DNA of 64,000 nucleotides from an uncultured Clostridia bacterium (GTDB taxonomy: Bacteria; Bacillota; Clostridia; Oscillospirales; Acutalibacteraceae), in NCBI GenBank assembly GCA_947630285.1, contig CANRHD010000007.1, forward strand, positions 1 through 64,000, written 5' to 3'. Each line of letters begins with the position of its first letter. The stretch's first letter is position 1. A program made the position numbers and the translations under genes. Shown piece after piece: positions 59,939-64,000 of this stretch. The notes beneath the pieces were generated by a model, which searched no databases, was not told the origin of the DNA, and saw only the letters and a program-made list of their open reading frames with translations.

Positions 59939-62470
59939 ATGGCAGCTCCTAAAAAGGGAACACAGACTAATCAAAAAAACGGGAAAAAGCCTCCCCAAAA
60001 CTCCAAAAAGGCGGGGCAGGGCAGAACTGCCGAAAAATCAAATAACGGGCAGATTTATGCAATATTCCTGTTCAGCTTTTCTCTGTTGCTTTTATGCCTT
60101 GCGTTTATACCCGGCGAGGCGGCGTGGGGATTTTTAAGAGGTCTGCTTTTCGGTGTTTTCGGCTTTACCGCATATATTTGGCCGGCTATATTGATTTACA
60201 TTGCGGTAATGGTGGCTCTCGGTAAAACGGATTCCAAGGTTGGCAGTAAGGTCATAGAGTCAGCATTGCTGACAGTATTGATAAGCAGCGCTATACATAT
60301 TTTTAAGTTTTCCGGCGAGGTCGATTTCTTTAACGACATAAGCTACGCTTACACGGAATTTTCCGCAGACGGTTTTGTCTTCGGAAGCGGCGCCATAGGC
60401 GCAATATTCGGCGGACTTATTCTGCTTATAACCGGCAGTTCAAAGGGTCCGGCAATAGCGATAATACTTATCTTGATTTTCCTTGTCGTTATGCTCGTCA
60501 CGGGCACAACGCTTATAAAGCTTTTCAGCGGCCTGTCAAAGCCCGTGCGAAAAATGGGCAGAATGACCGAGGAGCATATTCAGGACAGGTTTGCCGATGA
60601 CGGCGAAGATGAAGAGGAAGATGAAGCCGGAAAGACGGCGGAAGAACCTGTAAAACGAAGGGCTAAAAAGCAAATAGACTTTGCCCTGCCTGAGAAAAAG
60701 GACGGGGAAACGGTACAGGAGGCCGAGCTTATAAAGGCGCAGGAGCCTCTCAATCCCAAGCCCGTTCAGCTTGACGATATAATCAACAGCCTTAACAATC
60801 CTCCTCCGTTTGAGGAAAAACCGCAGGAAGACTTGGCTTCCAAGGGCAAAGCGGAAGTCAAGGACACGGAAAAAGGCGACGGGGACGACGGGGAGCAGGA
60901 CAAAAAAGAATACATTATGCCTGACCTTGACTGCCTTGCTCTGCCCAAAAATTCAAAGGGCAGCAATTACGAAGCGGAGCTTAAACAAAATGCGACAAAG
61001 CTTGTCGATACTCTTAAAAGCTTCGGCGTAGAAACAAGAATTGTGGATATAAGCCGGGGCCCATCGGTCACAAGATATGAAATTCAGCCTGCCGCAGGCG
61101 TTAAAATCAGCAGGATAACAAATCTTGCTGACGATATTGCGCTCAACCTTGCGGCCTCCGGCGTCAGAATTGAAGCGCCCATACCCAACAAGGCGGCGGT
61201 CGGTATCGAGGTTCCCAACAGAAGCAGGGCGACGGTTACGCTGCGTGAGCTGATTGACAGGGACGCCTACAGAAAAGCCGTTTCAAAATCAAAGCTCAAT
61301 GTTGCGCTGGGTAAGGATATTGCCGGCGAATGTATGTATGCAGACCTTGCAAAGATGCCGCATCTTCTTGTTGCCGGTACTACGGGCTCGGGTAAATCCG
61401 TATGTATGAACTCCATGATAGTTTCCATACTCTATAACGCCAAGCCCGACGAAGTAAAGCTTCTTATGATTGACCCCAAGCAGGTTGAGTTTACCGTATA
61501 TAACGGCATACCGCATCTTCTGGTGCCTGTGGTTTCCGACCCGAGAAAGGCTTCGGGTGCGCTTGCATGGGCGGTGGGCGAAATGCTCCGCCGCTACAAG
61601 ATGTTTTCGGAAAACAATGTCCGTGACATTGAGGGCTTTAACAGCATATGCGAAAGCATAGGGCAGGAAAGAATGCCGCAGATAGTTATATTTATAGACG
61701 AGCTGTCGGATCTTATGATGGCCGCTCCGCACGAGGTTGAGGATTCTATCTGCCGTCTTGCGCAAATGGCCCGTGCGGCAGGTATGCACCTTGTAATCGC
61801 AACCCAAAGGCCGTCCGTTGATGTCATCACGGGACTCATTAAGGCAAATATTCCGAGCCGTCTTACGCTCAAAACATCTTCGCAGATAGATTCAAGAACC
61901 ATTATCGACACCGTCGGCGCAGAAAAACTGCTTGGAAACGGCGATATGCTTTTCTATCCCGTGGGTATTGCAAAGCCCGTCAGAATACAGGGCTGTTTCC
62001 TTTCGGATAAGGAAGTCGAAAAGGTAGTCGATTTTATTAAGTCGCAGGAGCAGACCTCCTATGACGACGAGGTTATACAGGAAATTGAACGCCAGGCCGC
62101 ATTGGATAAGAAGAAAAACGGCGGAACTGCCGAGTCCTCATCGGAGTCGGGCGATTCCGACGCCGACGAGATGCTGCCAAAGGCCATTGAGGTGGTTGTG
62201 GAAAATCAAATGGCGTCCACAACCCTGTTGCAGAGGAAGCTGAAGCTCGGATATGCCCGTGCGGCGAGAATTATTGACGAGCTTGAGCAGAGGGGAATTA
62301 TAGGCCCTTACGAGGGCAGTAAGCCCAGAAAGGTGCTTATCACAAAACAGCAGTGGTATGAGATGAACGCACTCTCGCAGGGCGCACCTGCGCCGCAGGA
62401 GCCTCAGAGCGCTCCGAACGCCGCAGACCCCGACGACACAGTAATAACTTTTGATTCGGAAACGGAATAA
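59939..62470 (+). CDS. ftsK: DNA translocase FtsK/SpoIIIE
   Basis: 843 residues: about four N-terminal membrane helices (about 40-200), an acidic linker (200-340), then the RecA-like motor with Walker [13 protein letters not shown] and Walker [13 protein letters not shown], and a C-terminal gamma winged helix ([20 protein letters not shown]) that reads DNA polarity signals. It pumps chromosomal DNA across the division or sporulation septum. In a spore-former it may be the SpoIIIE. It lies 21 bp after tepA and just before the MBL-fold gene. Confidence 0.96.
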   Translation: MAAPKKGTQTNQKNGKKPPQNSKKAGQGRTAEKSNNGQIYAIFLFSFSLLLLCLAFIPGEAAWGFLRGLLFGVFGFTAYIWPAILIYIAVMVALGKTDSKVGSKVIESALLTVLISSAIHIFKFSGEVDFFNDISYAYTEFSADGFVFGSGAIGAIFGGLILLITGSSKGPAIAIILILIFLVVMLVTGTTLIKLFSGLSKPVRKMGRMTEEHIQDRFADDGEDEEEDEAGKTAEEPVKRRAKKQIDFALPEKKDGETVQEAELIKAQEPLNPKPVQLDDIINSLNNPPPFEEKPQEDLASKGKAEVKDTEKGDGDDGEQDKKEYIMPDLDCLALPKNSKGSNYEAELKQNATKLVDTLKSFGVETRIVDISRGPSVTRYEIQPAAGVKISRITNLADDIALNLAASGVRIEAPIPNKAAVGIEVPNRSRATVTLRELIDRDAYRKAVSKSKLNVALGKDIAGECMYADLAKMPHLLVAGTTGSGKSVCMNSMIVSILYNAKPDEVKLLMIDPKQVEFTVYNGIPHLLVPVVSDPRKASGALAWAVGEMLRRYKMFSENNVRDIEGFNSICESIGQERMPQIVIFIDELSDLMMAAPHEVEDSICRLAQMARAAGMHLVIATQRPSVDVITGLIKANIPSRLTLKTSSQIDSRTIIDTVGAEKLLGNGDMLFYPVGIAKPVRIQGCFLSDKEVEKVVDFIKSQEQTSYDDEVIQEIERQAALDKKKNGGTAESSSESGDSDADEMLPKAIEVVVENQMASTTLLQRKLKLGYARAARIIDELEQRGIIGPYEGSKPRKVLITKQQWYEMNALSQGAPAPQEPQSAPNAADPDDTVITFDSETE

Positions 62471-62471
62471 T

Positions 62472-63452
62472 ATGAGCAGAAAAAAGAAATCCGAAAATAC
62501 GCAGGGCTTTATTCCCTTTGAGGATTTAGTCCCCAAAAAGTCCCGTTTCGGGAAAAAACGGCTGATAACCTGCATTGCGGCAGTTATAGCGATAATTGCC
62601 TGCCTGTTTGTCAAATACGGCTCCGATACAGGCTGGAACGGCGTTTCAAAGTCGATTAAGGTCAATCAGAACATAGTAGAAGAAGAGGGCAAGTTCTACG
62701 CCCACTTTATAGATGTGGGGCAGGCGGACTGCGAGCTGTTAAAGTGCGGCGACGACATTGTTTTGATTGACGCCGGAGATGTGGACGGCTTTGAGAGCAT
62801 TTCCTCTTATCTTGATTCACAGGGCGTAAAGGAAATAGACTACTTTATAATTACGCATATGCACGCAGACCATATGGGCAGTGCGGCTATGGTTATCGAG
62901 AATTACAAGCCGAAAAACATAATAATGACAAAGCTTACAAAAGAAAATACGCCGACAAACGACATCTATAAGCATTTGCTTGAAACCTTGTCGGAGTGTG
63001 ACGCAAAGATAATTCAGGCTAAGCCGGGAACCGCTTACGAGCTTCCCTCGTTCGGCTTCGCAGTGTTGGCTCCCAACGCTAATTACAGCGAGCTTAACAA
63101 CACTTCCGTGGTAATCAAGGCGTATTTCGGCGACACCTCGTACCTCTTTCAGGGAGACGCCGAGGCGCAGTCCGAAAACGATATACTTAAAAACGGCTTT
63201 AAGGTCGGGGCAGATGTTCTCAAGCTCGGCCACCACGGCAGTAAAACTTCAAATACCGCAAAATATCTTGACGCCGTAAGCCCAAAGGTTGCCGTTGCCT
63301 GCTGCGGAAAGAATAATAAGTACAATCATCCGAGCCAAGAGGTGCTCGAACGGCTTGAGGAGAGAAACATAGAGTGCTTCAGAACCGATAACAACGGTAA
63401 TATCGTTGTTGTCAGCGACGGAAAGGAAATTTCGGTTATAACGGAAAGGTAA
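62472..63452 (+). CDS. Membrane-anchored metallo-beta-lactamase-fold hydrolase (ComEC-like C-terminal domain)
   Basis: 326 residues: one N-terminal membrane helix (about 30-48), then an MBL-fold domain with the metal motif HMHADH (129-134), DVGQADC and KLGHHGSKTS, like the nuclease-like domain of ComEC/Rec2 without its channel. Such stand-alone forms are common in Clostridia, and some may act outside the cell on nucleic acids; the substrate is unknown. ATG 62472 is one base after the ftsK stop codon. DUF3006 follows. Confidence 0.88.
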   Translation: MSRKKKSENTQGFIPFEDLVPKKSRFGKKRLITCIAAVIAIIACLFVKYGSDTGWNGVSKSIKVNQNIVEEEGKFYAHFIDVGQADCELLKCGDDIVLIDAGDVDGFESISSYLDSQGVKEIDYFIITHMHADHMGSAAMVIENYKPKNIIMTKLTKENTPTNDIYKHLLETLSECDAKIIQAKPGTAYELPSFGFAVLAPNANYSELNNTSVVIKAYFGDTSYLFQGDAEAQSENDILKNGFKVGADVLKLGHHGSKTSNTAKYLDAVSPKVAVACCGKNNKYNHPSQEVLERLEERNIECFRTDNNGNIVVVSDGKEISVITER

Positions 63453-63456
63453 TTTT

Positions 63457-63675
63457 ATGGAAAAGTATTCTGTAGACAGAATAGAGGGGGCTTTTGCGGT
63501 TTTGGTAAGTAACGGCAAAACCTCGCAGATAAGCCTCGACAAGCTTCCCGAAAGTGTTAAGGATGGCTGTGTTTTGGTTAAAGATGACAGCGGAATGTAC
63601 TTTATCGACAATGCGCAAACAGAAAAAATCAAAACAGCCTTGAACGAATTGCAAAATTCACTTTTTGACGAGTAA
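63457..63675 (+). CDS. DUF3006 family protein
   Basis: 72 residues with the DUF3006 pattern DRIEGAFAVLV...LPESVKDGCVL. DUF3006 genes often follow ComEC-like MBL hydrolases, as here (4-bp gap), which suggests a joint role. No biochemical function is known. A small beta-barrel fold is expected. Confidence 0.85.
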   Translation: MEKYSVDRIEGAFAVLVSNGKTSQISLDKLPESVKDGCVLVKDDSGMYFIDNAQTEKIKTALNELQNSLFDE

Positions 63676-63741
63676 ATTATCAAACCCACCCGTTTATCCG
63701 TTTGAATATCAAAAATTTCAATGGGGAAAGGCAGGTAATAT

Positions 63742-64000
63742 ATGGACAGTATAGACAACTATCAAATCAAAAGCGTGCTTGATTATTTTTCTCTCAAGGA
63801 AATAGCTAAAGAAAAGCTGTTTACGATTTCCGACAGGTGGACAAAAAATTTGAAAGAAGCTCTTTTCGTGCTTTTGTTTGCCGTCTGCCTTATCGTTATG
63901 TATCCGATTTTCAGCCAGGGCTTTCCCGTGGCGGACGCCTTTCTTGCGATAGTGTCAATAATAGGCGTGTATTTTTTGGTTTTTTCCGGCCTTATGATCA
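63742..64000 (+). CDS. Membrane protein (N-terminal part, runs off the window)
   Basis: At least 86 residues, open to the right edge. The first ~38 are polar (MDSIDNYQIKSVLDYF), followed by two hydrophobic stretches (about 40-58 and 65-86). The start follows GGCAGGTAATAT with acceptable spacing. The family is not recognised from this part. Confidence 0.65.
   Translation, partial: MDSIDNYQIKSVLDYFSLKEIAKEKLFTISDRWTKNLKEALFVLLFAVCLIVMYPIFSQGFPVADAFLAIVSIIGVYFLVFSGLMI

Overview
The window looks like chromosomal DNA of an endospore-forming, probably gut-dwelling member of the Clostridia (Oscillospiraceae/Ruminococcaceae-like). Evidence: a complete eight-gene spoIIIA operon, Gram-positive promoters and strong Shine-Dalgarno sites, a Tyr T-box, Rex, a cell-wall-anchored protein with a sorting signal, a dockerin protein, and a bile salt hydrolase. 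The species assignment is inference.

Layout. 1-1.7 kb: the 3' end of a surface protein with near-identical helical repeats and a type I dockerin, then a Phd/Doc-type toxin-antitoxin pair. 1.8-2.2 kb: tRNA-Gly(CCC) and tRNA-Leu(CAG). 2.2-8.9 kb (minus strand): a tandem-FHA protein, a FtsW/RodA-type SEDS protein and a class B PBP (a cell-wall synthesis module), followed by a bile salt hydrolase, a GH28-fold protein and a Cof-type phosphatase. 9-15 kb: aldose 1-epimerase, an OmpR-type two-component system next to an HtrA protease, a flavoprotein, and a solitary 5S rRNA gene. 15.3-23 kb: a DUF5685 protein, an atypical J-domain protein, a membrane protein, RadC, UvrB and UvrA.

23.1-30.1 kb is the most interesting region. 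A cobalamin riboswitch precedes a small DNA-binding-like protein, a sortase-anchored alpha/alpha-barrel protein, a membrane-anchored FecR/DUF4430 protein, and an ECF transporter (fused ATPases, S component, T component with a frameshifted tail). The barrel plus DUF4430 pair matches the two domains of animal transcobalamin/intrinsic factor, split over two bacterial proteins. I infer a surface vitamin B12 capture system that feeds an ECF importer.

30.1-35.8 kb (minus): a type III restriction-modification locus in unusual res-orf-mod order, with an extra HEPN-like gene, all translationally coupled. 35.9-38.8 kb: a YfhO-type membrane protein. 38.9-43.6 kb: spoIIIAA-AH behind a SigE-like promoter. 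43.6-53.4 kb: a housekeeping run asp23-nusB-(tsaD-like)-xseA-xseB-ispA-dxs-tlyA-nadK-argR-recN. 53.4-54.9 kb: T-box and tyrS. 55.2-58.9 kb (minus): aconitase-isocitrate dehydrogenase-rex, apparently one operon. 59-64 kb: a TepA-like ClpP-fold protease, the FtsK/SpoIIIE translocase, a membrane-anchored metallo-beta-lactamase-fold hydrolase, a DUF3006 protein, and the start of a membrane protein that runs off the window.

No CRISPR array, insertion sequence, prophage gene or replication origin was recognised.
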